The notes below the pieces were generated by a model that worked only from the letters and a program-made list of their open reading frames with translations, was not told the DNA's origin and did not search any database. Positions 53,824-62,637 of a stretch of DNA of 64,000 nucleotides are shown piece by piece. The position numbers and the translations under genes are program-made. Source of the stretch: Simonsiella sp051414845 (GTDB lineage: Bacteria > Pseudomonadota > Gammaproteobacteria > Burkholderiales > Neisseriaceae); NCBI GenBank assembly GCA_051414845.1, contig CP183313.1, positions 124,001 through 188,000 of the forward strand, written 5' to 3'. The first letter of the stretch is position 1; the number at the start of each line of letters is the position of its first letter.

Positions 53824-54483
53824 ATGGAATCAACACTTACCTTACAAACCAGTTTGTACCCACATATTACACCTGCAGGAGCATTTTATGCAGTTGCTAA
53901 TAAAAGCCAAAGTGCCAGCCGAACCTTATTAGCAAATATTTTGAATGCTGAAACTAATGAGCCTATTACAACTGAAAAGTTGCTTGAGTGGGCTGAAACA
54001 GATGATGCTGAAAGTGCATTAAATTTGTTATACCGTTTACAGCGCTTAGAGTTCTTATATGGTGGTGATGAGCCTTCAGTACAACCTGAATTAACTGATG
54101 ACACATTGGCGAATCTATTGCCGCATATGTCAGATAGTCAGAAAGCTTTATTAATTGACCAAGATGGTTTTTATTTTGCTAACTCAGGTTTCCATCATGA
54201 GGCCGCAGAAGAGGTTGCTATTTTAGCTAGTGAAGCAATTCGTTTATCAGAACGTCATGCTTTATTGATTAAAAATAACCTAAATATTTATCAAAATGCA
54301 TGGGGATTATGTGATCCTACTGGGCAAAGTGAATTAACGTTTTTCCCTATTTACATCCATGATAGTAAGTATATTCTTGTAACTGGTGGTACGCCGCAAT
54401 TGCATAAAGAAGCTTTTGTATCATTAGTGCGCGCTTTATATCAAACTGCTGATGCTGCAGCAGGTTTTGGTGGTTCTTTTTAA
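53824..54483 (+). CDS. Two-part protein with a C-terminal Roadblock/LC7-like domain
   Basis: 219 residues. The first 90 are helical (LLANILNAETNEPITTEKLL, ALNLLYRLQRLEFL), resembling a winged-helix module. The C-terminal 110 follow a Roadblock/LC7 pattern: a strand with KALLIDQDGFYFANSG, a long helix EEVAILASEAIRLSERHALLI minus its end, then strands TFFPIYIHDSKYILVTGG. Such domains act as GTPase partners or regulators. The start is four bases behind the GTPase stop. Confidence 0.65.
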   Translation: MESTLTLQTSLYPHITPAGAFYAVANKSQSASRTLLANILNAETNEPITTEKLLEWAETDDAESALNLLYRLQRLEFLYGGDEPSVQPELTDDTLANLLPHMSDSQKALLIDQDGFYFANSGFHHEAAEEVAILASEAIRLSERHALLIKNNLNIYQNAWGLCDPTGQSELTFFPIYIHDSKYILVTGGTPQLHKEAFVSLVRALYQTADAAAGFGGSF

Positions 54484-54501
54484 AATTGATTGGAATAGAA
54501 A

Positions 54502-54867
54502 ATGAATGAACAATTATTAACCTCTGTACTGAGCGATTTGAATAGCTCTTCTGTTGACATCACTTCTTCTGCAGTTATTTCTACTGATGGTTTGCCTATT
54601 GCACATCTTTTGCCAGATAATATTGATGCTGACCGTGTAGGTGCGATGTCAGCTGCATTATTGGCATTAGGTAACCGTACTACAAACGAATTAGCGTGTG
54701 GTGAATTAGAGCAAGTGATTGTTAAGGGTCGTTTGGGTTATACTTTACTAATCCAAGCGGGAGCCACTAATGTATTGTGTTTAACGGCAAAAGAAAGTGC
54801 TAAATTAGGTTTGATTCTGTTGGACGCACGCCGTGCAGCGCGCAGCATTGTAGATATTACTAAGTAA
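54502..54867 (+). CDS. Roadblock/LC7 domain protein (MglB/CvnB type)
   Basis: 121 residues, a single Roadblock/LC7 domain: a strand with SSAVISTDGLPIAHLL, the helix DRVGAMSAALLALGNRTTNE, the strands GELEQVIVKGRLGYTLLIQA and a final helix ESAKLGLILLDARRAARSI. In MglB and CvnB such domains form dimers that control the small GTPase. The genes of this block run on one strand with gaps of 4-18 bp. The tRNA-Phe gene follows 84 bp later. Confidence 0.9.
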   Translation: MNEQLLTSVLSDLNSSSVDITSSAVISTDGLPIAHLLPDNIDADRVGAMSAALLALGNRTTNELACGELEQVIVKGRLGYTLLIQAGATNVLCLTAKESAKLGLILLDARRAARSIVDITK

Positions 54868-54912
54868 TACTAACCCAGTGTAATAAAATTGAGGTGTTGA
54901 TTCTTTGTTATC

Positions 54913-54942
54913 TTGACACATCATTTTTATTATGGTTAAATA
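54913..54942 (+). promoter_or_regulatory. Promoter of tRNA-Phe
   Basis: TTGACA (54913-54918), an 18-base spacer and TAAATA (54937-54942), ten bases before the mature tRNA. Confidence 0.7.
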
Positions 54943-54951
54943 TACATCTTT

Positions 54952-55027
54952 GGCCAGATAGCTCAGTCGGTAGAGCAACGGATTGAAAATCCGTGTGTCG
55001 GCGGTTCGATCCCGCCTCTGGCCACCA
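54952..55027 (+). tRNA. tRNA-Phe (GAA)
   Basis: 76 nt with CCA encoded. Acceptor GGCCAGA/TCTGGCC, D arm GCTC/GAGC, anticodon arm ACGGA-TTGAAAA-TCCGT with GAA at 34-36, and T arm GGCGG-TTCGATC-CCGCC all pair. It lies directly behind the GTPase/Roadblock block. Confidence 0.98.
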
Positions 55028-55032
55028 GTTTT

Positions 55033-55065
55033 AAAAGTCCAAATCAAAAGATTTGGACTTTTTTT
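55033..55065 (+). terminator. Terminator of tRNA-Phe
   Basis: AAAAGTCCAAATC and GATTTGGACTTTTT form a stem around AAAA and end in a T run, six bases after the CCA end. Confidence 0.92.
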
Positions 55066-55118
55066 CATCATTTCTATAAACTTACAATTTCATTCTTCAA
55101 TCAGACAGGATTAAACTT

Positions 55119-55955
55119 ATGCGTTGGCAAGACCGAGAAGGCAGTAATAATGTAGAAGACAGACGAGGTGCTGCATTTCGTGGAGGTGGTAAAACGCCAG
55201 GTATTTTAGGGATTATTGTATTGTTGGTGGGGGCTTATTATGGCATTGACTTGAGTGGGATAGTAGGCGGAACAGGGGCAAACATTCAGCAACAACAAAC
55301 TGCACCAATACAAGCCAGCGCGCAAGAACAAGAGCTCGCAAAGCTGAGTTCTGTCGTACTCAAAGAAACAGAAAATGTTTGGGGTGCATACTTCCAAAAA
55401 CATGGTGCACAATATCAAACACCAACGATGGTATTGTATAGCGGCGGAACTTCTACTGCTTGCGGGACGGGTAGTGCGCAAGCAGGTCCGTTTTATTGTC
55501 CAGGTGACCAAAAATTGTATATCGATTTATCGTTTTACAATACCATGAAACAGCAACTTGGCGCAGAAGGCGATGCTGCGTTTGCTTATGTATTAGCACA
55601 TGAAGTGGGGCATCACGTGCAAACCGTTTTGGGTACGATTCCCAAAGTCAATCAAATGCAACAACGCGTTAGCAAAGCAGAAGCCAATGCTTTATCGGTT
55701 AAATTGGAATTGCAAGCCGATTGTTATGCAGGTGTTTGGGGCTATTATGCGGAAAAAGATGGCTTGTTCGAAGCTGGCGATGTGGAAGAAGCATACAATG
55801 CGGCAGAAGCTGTTGGCGATGATACATTGCAGCAACGCGCGCAAGGCTACACCGTACCGCACACTTACACACACGGCACATCTGCGCAACGCAAACAATG
55901 GTTTGATAAAGGTCTGAAAACAGGAGATATCAATCAATGCAACACATTTAGTTGA
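55119..55955 (+). CDS. Neutral zinc metallopeptidase, YpfJ family
   Basis: 278 residues. It starts RWQDREGSNNVEDRRG, the usual opening of the family, followed by a Gly-rich segment, one membrane helix (about 30-48) and the peptidase domain with the zinc motif HEVGHHVQ near 165 and the downstream ELQADCYAGVWGYY. The role of YpfJ is unknown. It stands alone between tRNA-Phe and converging mpl. Confidence 0.9.
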   Translation: MRWQDREGSNNVEDRRGAAFRGGGKTPGILGIIVLLVGAYYGIDLSGIVGGTGANIQQQQTAPIQASAQEQELAKLSSVVLKETENVWGAYFQKHGAQYQTPTMVLYSGGTSTACGTGSAQAGPFYCPGDQKLYIDLSFYNTMKQQLGAEGDAAFAYVLAHEVGHHVQTVLGTIPKVNQMQQRVSKAEANALSVKLELQADCYAGVWGYYAEKDGLFEAGDVEEAYNAAEAVGDDTLQQRAQGYTVPHTYTHGTSAQRKQWFDKGLKTGDINQCNTFS

Positions 55956-55967
55956 ATTCAAAGTACA

Positions 55968-56006
55968 AGGCTGCCTGAAAATCCGACAAAGATTTTCAGG
56001 CAGCCT
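55968..56006. terminator. Inverted-DUS hairpin between the YpfJ and mpl genes
   Basis: A 16-bp perfect stem (AGGCTGCCTGAAAATC and its complement) with a 7-base loop sits between the two converging stops. There is no T run, but its place fits a terminator. Confidence 0.6.
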
Positions 56007-56013
56007 GAATGAT

Positions 56014-57369
56014 TTACTTCAACTTCGCCAACAATTTCTCATGAATACCACCAAAACCGCCATTACTCATAATCAAAACATGGTCGCCGTTTTGCGCGAA
56101 TTTTGCCAAATCATCAACAAAATCATCAAACTGCATACCCACGCGCAATTGATCACCCAACGGCGCGAGCGCGTCCGCCACGTCCCAATCCACGCCGCCA
56201 GTGTAGCAGAACACCGCGTCCGCGTCTTGCAGGCTGCCTGAAAGCGCGGCTTTCATCGTCCCCAATTTCATTGTGTTGGAACGCGGCTCTAACACGGCGA
56301 TAATCCGCGCCGCACCCACTTTTTGGCGCAAGCCATTAATCGTGGTCGCAATCGCAGTCGGGTGGTGGGCGAAATCATCGTACACCGTTACGCCATTGAC
56401 TACGCCTTTGATTTCCATACGTCTTTTCACGTTTTTAAATTGGCTCAACGCGTCGCAGGCTGCCTGAATGTTCACGCCAACGTGTCGCGCCGCCGCAATT
56501 ACCGCCAGCGCGTTCATGCGATTGTGTTCGCCCAACAATTCCCACGCGATATGCCCGACTTTTTCACCTTTGAAATGCACGTCAAAACTGCCGTCCGCTG
56601 CCACATTATCAATTTGCCAACCAGCCTGATTGCCAAACCACTCAATCGGCGTCCAGCAACCGCGCTCAATCGTTTCATGAATCGGCTCTTCGCGCCCATT
56701 CGCCACAAGCAAACCCTCGCTCGGCACGGTACGCACCAAGTGATGAAATTGCGTTTGAATGGCGTTCAAATCGGGGAAAATGTCGGCGTGGTCGTATTCC
56801 AAATTGTTCAAAATCGCCGTGCGTGGGCGGTAATGCACGAATTTGCTGCGTTTATCAAAAAACGCGGTGTCGTATTCGTCCGCCTCAATCACGAAAAACG
56901 CGCTGTCATTTTGCGGCAAACGCGCCGACACGCTGAAGTTTTGCGGTACGCCGCCAATCAAAAAACCTGCGCCGTAGCCAGCGTGTTCCAGCACCCACGC
57001 CAGCATAGACGCGGTCGTGGTTTTGCCGTGCGTACCCGCCACGCCCAGCACCCACATTTTGTGCAACACGTTTTCAGCCAGCCATTGTGGGCCTGATGTG
57101 TAGGGCAAGCCTTTGTTCAATATCGCCTCAATCACGTCCATGCTGCGTTTCGCTACATTGCCGATCACATATATATCTGCTTTAAATTCATTAATTTGCG
57201 ACGCATCAAAGCCTTCATGCACGGCAACGCCCAATTCTTCCAGTTGCGTACTCATGGGCGGATACATTTTCGCGTCGCAGCCCGTAACTTTGAAGCCAGC
57301 TTCTTTGGCAATCCGCGCCAAACCGCCCATAAACGTGCCGCCAATGCCGATGATGTGAATGTGTTGCAT
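56014..57369 (-). CDS. mpl: UDP-N-acetylmuramate:L-alanyl-gamma-D-glutamyl-meso-diaminopimelate ligase
   Basis: Peptidoglycan recycling enzyme: joins a recovered tripeptide to UDP-MurNAc. The ATG at 57369 gives MQHIHIIGIGGTFMGGLAR and 451 residues, the normal size; an in-frame extension upstream runs through a DUS. Seen are the ATP loop GVAGTHGKTTTASMLAW near 107, EADEYDTAFFDKRSKFVHY minus one end near 165, LEYDHADIF, and YDDFAHHPTAI near 345. In-frame DUS remnants are present. Confidence 0.96.
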   Translation of the reverse strand: MQHIHIIGIGGTFMGGLARIAKEAGFKVTGCDAKMYPPMSTQLEELGVAVHEGFDASQINEFKADIYVIGNVAKRSMDVIEAILNKGLPYTSGPQWLAENVLHKMWVLGVAGTHGKTTTASMLAWVLEHAGYGAGFLIGGVPQNFSVSARLPQNDSAFFVIEADEYDTAFFDKRSKFVHYRPRTAILNNLEYDHADIFPDLNAIQTQFHHLVRTVPSEGLLVANGREEPIHETIERGCWTPIEWFGNQAGWQIDNVAADGSFDVHFKGEKVGHIAWELLGEHNRMNALAVIAAARHVGVNIQAACDALSQFKNVKRRMEIKGVVNGVTVYDDFAHHPTAIATTINGLRQKVGAARIIAVLEPRSNTMKLGTMKAALSGSLQDADAVFCYTGGVDWDVADALAPLGDQLRVGMQFDDFVDDLAKFAQNGDHVLIMSNGGFGGIHEKLLAKLK

Positions 57370-57519
57370 GATGTTTGCCTTGATAAAAAATGTGCGGATT
57401 ATAGCGGATTTCAGGCTGCCTGAATGTTTTAGCAAATGTTTTTCAGGCAGCCTGAAAGCAGCTGCGTGGGCAACAAATACCCACCCTACAAATCGTTCAG
57501 GCTGCCTGAAAATCCCTAT

Positions 57520-57822
57520 TTATTTTCGTTGCCATGCGCCGTTTTGCCAATGCAAATCCAAAGTTTGCTTATCCAAAACCACACCGCCCGTTTTGCGATA
57601 ATAGGCGATGGTAAGGGTGCAACGATATTGGTTGGGTACGCCTTCAATTGCTTCGCATTGGTGACGTTGCAACATGGCTTGCATAATGTCTTGCGGTAGC
57701 GTGATACTCGGCTGTGCTCTGCCTAATTCATACAATTGGGCTGCGGTCGGTTCGTTAGCGGCTTGGCTGCTGGTACAGGCGGCGAGTAGGGTGGCGGAGG
57801 TTAAAGTTTGAATTTTGTTCAT
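57520..57822 (-). CDS. Small lipoprotein of unknown function
   Basis: 100 residues. The signal ends in LLAAC (Cys16). The mature part has a Cys pair (HQCEAI and YRCTLTIAYY) and ends in TLDLHWQNGAWQRK. The domain looks like a small beta-rich secreted module; no family is recognised. It lies between mpl and rlmJ on the same strand, with DUS in both gaps. Confidence 0.7.
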   Translation of the reverse strand: MNKIQTLTSATLLAACTSSQAANEPTAAQLYELGRAQPSITLPQDIMQAMLQRHQCEAIEGVPNQYRCTLTIAYYRKTGGVVLDKQTLDLHWQNGAWQRK

Positions 57823-57888
57823 GATTTTGCTTTCTTTAAGTTTGTATTTCAGGCTGCCTGAAAGTAATTTATGACAAATAGTCGGTTT

Positions 57889-58734
57889 TTATTTGATTTG
57901 GTAGTCCAAAACGAAGTGTGCGCCATCGTTTTGTTGCAATAATGCAACCAATTCTGGCAATGTTTTTTGTAATTGTTGCGCCAATAAATATGGCGGATTG
58001 ATGACAAACATACCACTGCCATGCATACCAAAACCGTCAGCGCGTGGTGCGTGAACATGTAATTCTGCATGAAGGTAGTTTTCAGGCTGCAATTTTTTCA
58101 GTTTTTCATGCAGCGTTCGGTTTTCTTCTCGGCTTAAGCATGGATACCAAGCAAGGTAACAACCTGTTTCAAAACGTTTTAATGCGTCTTTTAATGTATT
58201 TACTACGTGCAAGTAATCCTGTTTTAATTCATACGGTGGGTCAATTAAAACAACGGCTCGACGTGTGGTAGGGGGTAAAAGTGCAAGCAAGCCTTGAAAG
58301 CCATCTTCTTGTTTGATGATACAGCGTCGTCCTAGTTTCCATTCTCGTACATTATTCAATAATAAGGAAAAATCGCTTGGATGCAATTCGAATAAACGCA
58401 TTTTGTCGGTTTCGCGCAATAGGGATTGTGCCCAAAATGGTGAGCCTGCATAAAGATGATTTTCAGGCAGCATGTTATCCAAATGCTGCTTAAAATCAGC
58501 AAGTAATGGTGATAATCTTGGTGTATTTTGCAGGTGTGCAATGCCTTCGCGGTATTCTCCTACTTTTTGTGCTTCGTTGCCACGCAAGTCGTATAAGCCT
58601 GCCCCGCTGTGGGTATCAATATACCAATAGGGTTTATCTTTTTGATTGAAGTACTGTAAAACTAAATATAAAACAAAGTGTTTTAATACGTCGGCATGAT
58701 TGCCTGCGTGAAAAGCATGTCGGTAACTGAGCAT
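57889..58734 (-). CDS. rlmJ: 23S rRNA (adenine2030-N6)-methyltransferase
   Basis: 281 residues. It opens MLSYRHAFHAGNHADVLKH, as RlmJ does; the SAM and catalytic motif is VVLIDPPYELKQDY near residue 162 and YIDTHSGAGLYDL is near 40. The enzyme methylates A2030 of 23S rRNA. DUS-rich sequence lies upstream between it and the second signalling block. Confidence 0.95.
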   Translation of the reverse strand: MLSYRHAFHAGNHADVLKHFVLYLVLQYFNQKDKPYWYIDTHSGAGLYDLRGNEAQKVGEYREGIAHLQNTPRLSPLLADFKQHLDNMLPENHLYAGSPFWAQSLLRETDKMRLFELHPSDFSLLLNNVREWKLGRRCIIKQEDGFQGLLALLPPTTRRAVVLIDPPYELKQDYLHVVNTLKDALKRFETGCYLAWYPCLSREENRTLHEKLKKLQPENYLHAELHVHAPRADGFGMHGSGMFVINPPYLLAQQLQKTLPELVALLQQNDGAHFVLDYQIK

Positions 58735-58907
58735 AAGAAACTTTCAAGCTGCCTGAAAAGTCAAAGTCGCTATTTTAGGACTTTTCAGGCTGCCTGAAAA
58801 TATGAGATAGAGAATATTAGGATAGATTAACCTGATTTAAATATGTATTAGAACAAAGTAAAAAGCCATATTTATATAACATGGATTTTTATGGATAGGC
58901 AATAATT

Positions 58908-59258
58908 TTATATCATTAAATCAACGGCTTCTAGGATGGCATCATTCACAAATAAGTAGGGAATATCGCGATTGAAGACGGTATATAAAACAACACCATC
59001 AAAATAAGGCACCATGGTCAGAATGTGGCATTGCTTTTTTGTGGTAATCATGCATGAGCGCATTAGGTCGTAAGTTTCTAATTTTTCGAGCAATTCATGT
59101 TCTAATTTTAAGCTATATGACCAACCAATTGCTGCTGCATTCATTTCAATGGCTGATTGTGTTTGCGCTAAGATGGTTTTATTGTCGGTGTTAATAATGG
59201 CTGCGGATTGGAAGCCATTTAGTTGTTTTAAGCGATCAAAAGAGGTTTCAAAGCTCAT
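58908..59258 (-). CDS. Roadblock/LC7-like protein, divergent from the CheA-type kinase gene
   Basis: 116 residues, no signal peptide. The pattern fits a single Roadblock-like domain: LNGFQSAAIINTDNKTILAQ, the helix MNAAAIGWSYSLKLEHELLE, the strand CHILTMVPYFDGVVLYTVFN and a last helix DAILEAVDLM. The start follows AAAGG. It is transcribed away from the kinase operon, with which it shares a 349-bp AT-rich gap. It may be a regulator or partner of the GTPase of block 1 or of the kinase; both are inference. Confidence 0.6.
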   Translation of the reverse strand: MSFETSFDRLKQLNGFQSAAIINTDNKTILAQTQSAIEMNAAAIGWSYSLKLEHELLEKLETYDLMRSCMITTKKQCHILTMVPYFDGVVLYTVFNRDIPYLFVNDAILEAVDLMI

Positions 59259-59607
59259 TGTTTCTAACCTTTGGGAATAAATTATTATTAAAAATATTTA
59301 GTGATTTTTATTGTTTTAAGAATTTTCGAATTATAACAAAGCCAGTTTTTTTATGGCATATTTTTACGGTTATAAATAAATTATTAAATGTTGTTTTGGT
59401 GTCAAGGGTACTACATTATTTGTATGTAATAATTTATATTTTGTTTTCTGATCGAAAATGATTTGTTGATCAAAAAAATTAAAAAATAATAGATTTAATT
59501 TAAATAAGTTTCTAAAAAAATCATTGCAATGTTTTACATTGGAAATTAAAATTGGACTAAATCTATTTTTTTAGTTAACCGAGTTTAATTTAGTTTTTGG
59601 AGGAGAT
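59259..59607. other. AT-rich divergent promoter region of the kinase block
   Basis: 349 bp without a gene or DUS. It holds the kinase promoter listed below and runs of A and T, and a short TTGATCAA palindrome near 59467. No FNR-type box with a 4-base spacer is present. Confidence 0.6.
59524..59552 (+). promoter_or_regulatory. Probable promoter of the CheA-type operon
   Basis: TTGCAA (59524-59529), a 17-base spacer and TAAAAT (59547-59552). The leader would be about 49 nt and end in the strong ribosome site GGAGGAG. Confidence 0.5.
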
Positions 59608-61773
59608 ATGCTTAAAAAAATTACTACAAGGGATGGTGGTGATCCAAAGATAGTTGAATCTACGATTTCTCGATATCGTGGATTAATTTTATCTATCGTT
59701 TTGTTTTTATTATTGATTACTGCTTTAATGTTGTTCAGTATTAGTGTTTCAGTTCGAATTAATAATCGAACTGCAGAATTGACAGCAGCTGAAAGATTAC
59801 ACTCATTTTATCAGCAAACTAACCAAAATTTATACAGTTTACGATTAAGTATAGCAGAAGATCCTAAATCACCTCAGTCTGCTGCGACTATTCAGGAGTT
59901 GTATAAAAATAGAGAAGGTGCGCAAAGAGCGTTGATGGCCTTAATGACGGGGGCTACCATAAAAGCCGATTTAGCAACAGCAGGAACAGATATTGATCTA
60001 ATAGTTCATAAAATTGATGATGAAGAAGTAATGAAGCAATTAGAATCATTAGCCCATTCGTGGAAGCCAATTTATGAACAAACTGGAATTTATCTTCAAG
60101 ATGCAGAAACAACTAAAGCTTCAACTATTTTATTGGATGAAATTTCGGTAATCGCACGTAATAATCATCATTTAATTCATGAGAATATTGATAATATAAT
60201 TGCTAAATTGACAGCTAAAGCTAAAGCGGAAACTGTCTTTTTAAGATGGGTGCAAATAGTTGGTATTGCGGCCTCAATTGTTTACTTTATTGTGTTTATT
60301 GTTTATTTTATGCGTAAGTTGCGACGTTCTGATGAGGAGGCGATTGAAGCGCGTAATGAAACGACAGAGATTTTGAATACAGTAAACAGTGGTTTATTTC
60401 TGCTTGATCATGATTTGCGTATTGGTAGCCAATATTCGCAAGAACTGGAGCGTTTGATCGGTGTGCGTGAAATTGCTGGTCGCAATATATTGGATATTTT
60501 GCGTGAAAAATTGCCAGATGAAGAAGTGGATAATACAGCCAGCTTTATTGAACAATTATACAATACTCGCGTAAAAGAACGTTTAATTGGTAGCTTGAAT
60601 CCTCTCGTGCGTACGCCTATGTTGGTTTCTGATTTGAAAACCGGTGACGAAAAAACACGTTATTTGGATTTCCGTTTTAACCGTGTATATCATGGTAAAG
60701 ATATTGCTAAGGTATTGGTAAGTGTGACTGATGAAACCGATGCAGTATTGCTTGAGCAGAAAATGGAACAGGAACGTGAGCAAAATGACATTCAGTTGGA
60801 TATGTTGGCAACATTGTTAAATGCTGACCAAAAAATGGTGAATGATTTTGTAAAAAGTACCAAACGTCGTAGCTTGGAAATTAATAATATTTTGAAACAA
60901 CCAGGTGAGACTCAAACTGAGTTGCGTGCTAAAGCTAACACGATTTTCCGTGAAATTCATAGTTTGAAAGGTGAAGCAAGTACATTTAATCTACACGGCT
61001 TTACTTTATTAGCTGAAAATATTGAGAGCGAGCTTAAAGGCATGCAAAGTATGATTACTTTGTCAGGTCAGGACTTCTTAGGTCTAACAGTATCGTTGGA
61101 CAAGCTGATGCAATTAACGCAAACTATTGAAGGTTTGGCACGTCGCTTAAGTGGTGGTCAGCAAGCACAAGCGGGGACACCAGAAAGCAACAGTTTGCAT
61201 ATTCAAGACCGTTTTGATTCGGCTGCGGTACAACAAGCATACTATTCACGTTTTGTGTCTGAGTTGGCGACCCGTAATCATAAAAAAGTGTCTTTATCAA
61301 CTGGTGGCTTAGAGACTGAGTTGAATGAAGAGACTGAGGCATTGGTTAAAGATATCTGTGTTCAATTGTTACGCAATTCCGTGGTGCATGGTATTGAAGT
61401 GCCACAAGTTCGTGCAACAAAACAAAAAAATCCAGTTGGTCAAATTCAATTGAATATTGCAGAATCGGTTGATGGTTACACCGTTTCATTGCGTGACGAT
61501 GGTGCAGGTATTCGTGTAGAGCGTGTAAAAGCCAAAGCTGTGGAAATGGGGATTTGTACTGAAGAGCAAGCAGCACAATTAACCAACCAACAAGTTTATG
61601 CATTGTTATTCCGCTCAGGCTTTAGTACCGCAGAAGAGGTTACTGGTGATGCAGGTCGTGGCGTAGGTTTGGATGTAATAAAAGAACGTGTGAATCGTTT
61701 AGGTGGTAAAATTAGCATTTCCAGCACACCAGGCAGCTATACTCGTTTTGTATTTACCTTTCCTAAAAAATAA
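59608..61773 (+). CDS. Membrane CheA-like histidine kinase with its own sensor, PAS and Hpt domains
   Basis: 721 residues. Two membrane helices (about 29-52 and 213-235) bracket a helical periplasmic domain of PilJ-N type. A PAS-like domain follows (about 250-390), a coiled linker, an Hpt domain with the phospho-acceptor His451 in EIHSLKGEASTF, and a CheA-type ATPase: N590 and H594 in LLRNSVVHGIE, DDGAGI at 630-635 and RGVGLDVI at 684-691. It ends right after the ATPase, so the CheW-binding P5 domain of CheA is missing. It leads an operon with cheY, cheX-like and a binding-protein gene. Confidence 0.9.
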   Translation: MLKKITTRDGGDPKIVESTISRYRGLILSIVLFLLLITALMLFSISVSVRINNRTAELTAAERLHSFYQQTNQNLYSLRLSIAEDPKSPQSAATIQELYKNREGAQRALMALMTGATIKADLATAGTDIDLIVHKIDDEEVMKQLESLAHSWKPIYEQTGIYLQDAETTKASTILLDEISVIARNNHHLIHENIDNIIAKLTAKAKAETVFLRWVQIVGIAASIVYFIVFIVYFMRKLRRSDEEAIEARNETTEILNTVNSGLFLLDHDLRIGSQYSQELERLIGVREIAGRNILDILREKLPDEEVDNTASFIEQLYNTRVKERLIGSLNPLVRTPMLVSDLKTGDEKTRYLDFRFNRVYHGKDIAKVLVSVTDETDAVLLEQKMEQEREQNDIQLDMLATLLNADQKMVNDFVKSTKRRSLEINNILKQPGETQTELRAKANTIFREIHSLKGEASTFNLHGFTLLAENIESELKGMQSMITLSGQDFLGLTVSLDKLMQLTQTIEGLARRLSGGQQAQAGTPESNSLHIQDRFDSAAVQQAYYSRFVSELATRNHKKVSLSTGGLETELNEETEALVKDICVQLLRNSVVHGIEVPQVRATKQKNPVGQIQLNIAESVDGYTVSLRDDGAGIRVERVKAKAVEMGICTEEQAAQLTNQQVYALLFRSGFSTAEEVTGDAGRGVGLDVIKERVNRLGGKISISSTPGSYTRFVFTFPKK

Positions 61774-61788
61774 ATAGAAAGAAAAAGA

Positions 61789-62157
61789 ATGCCTTATACA
61801 ATATTAATTGTTGATGATTCAAACGTAATTCGAAATCGTATCGGTCGCCATTCAGCATTGATGGATTTTGAAGTGGTCGATACCGCTTCAAATGGTTTGG
61901 ATGCTTTGGAAAAATATCGTCGCTATAAACCAGATTTGGTGACTATGGACTTAACTATGCCTAAAATGGATGGTTTGGAAAGTATTAAAGCCATTTCTGA
62001 TTTTGACCCTAATGCTAATATTTTAGTTATTTCGGCTTTATCTGATAAAGCGACAGGTATTAAAGCGTTAGAATATGGTGCGCGTGGATTTATTTGTAAA
62101 CCTTTTTCCGACGAAGAATTGTCGGAAGCATTTGAAGAAATGATTTCAGGAGAATAA
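61789..62157 (+). CDS. CheY-like response regulator
   Basis: 122 residues, a lone receiver domain. Acidic pair D9/D10, phospho-acceptor D54 in TMDLTMPKMDG, switch residue S82 and conserved K104 in CKPF are all present. It has no output domain. It lies 15 bp behind the kinase and three bases ahead of the CheX-like gene, so it is the likely partner of both. Confidence 0.95.
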   Translation: MPYTILIVDDSNVIRNRIGRHSALMDFEVVDTASNGLDALEKYRRYKPDLVTMDLTMPKMDGLESIKAISDFDPNANILVISALSDKATGIKALEYGARGFICKPFSDEELSEAFEEMISGE

Positions 62158-62160
62158 AAA

Positions 62161-62619
62161 ATGACTGAAGATAATTTACAGGTCTTTTTAGATGGTGTGC
62201 AAAAATATTTTGCACAAATGATGGATACTGAAGAATTGGCTGTAGGTACGCCATATTTGGTTGAAAACGCAGTACCTTCTGCAAAAGATTTTACTGGTGT
62301 GATTGCGATTACTGGTCAGAAAGTAGGTGTAGTTTACTTTACAGCACCTCGGGAATTGCTAGAACGCCTCTTAGTTATTATGGGTGAAAAACAAGTTGAT
62401 GATGCAATGTTTACCGACTTAGTTGGTGAAGTTGCCAATACAATTGCTGGTAATGCACGTAGCGAATTTGGTGAAAAATTTGAAATTTCGGTACCAATCG
62501 TATTGCGTGGAGCCCCTGATGAAATCATGTTGCCACGCAAAGACCGTTCTTTTGTTATCCCAATTACATGGCAAAAACGCAGTGCATTTATCGTTATTTC
62601 TTTGAGAAAGCCTAGTTAA
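62161..62619 (+). CDS. CheX-like phosphatase
   Basis: 152 residues of the CheC/CheX/FliY family. The catalytic helix DLVGEVANTIAGNARSEFGE carries the E-x2-N motif typical of CheX and CheC. Such proteins remove phosphate from CheY~P. It starts three bases behind the CheY-type gene. Confidence 0.85.
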   Translation: MTEDNLQVFLDGVQKYFAQMMDTEELAVGTPYLVENAVPSAKDFTGVIAITGQKVGVVYFTAPRELLERLLVIMGEKQVDDAMFTDLVGEVANTIAGNARSEFGEKFEISVPIVLRGAPDEIMLPRKDRSFVIPITWQKRSAFIVISLRKPS

Positions 62620-62637
62620 TTATAAAGGATAAATTGT

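Noticed and set aside
56323..57096. 257-codon open frame on the plus strand across mpl
   Set aside because: Antisense shadow of mpl, with no start signal or family resemblance.
59460..59475. Possible FNR box TTGATCAA upstream of the kinase operon
   Set aside because: The two half-sites touch each other without the 4-base spacer, so it does not fit the FNR consensus.
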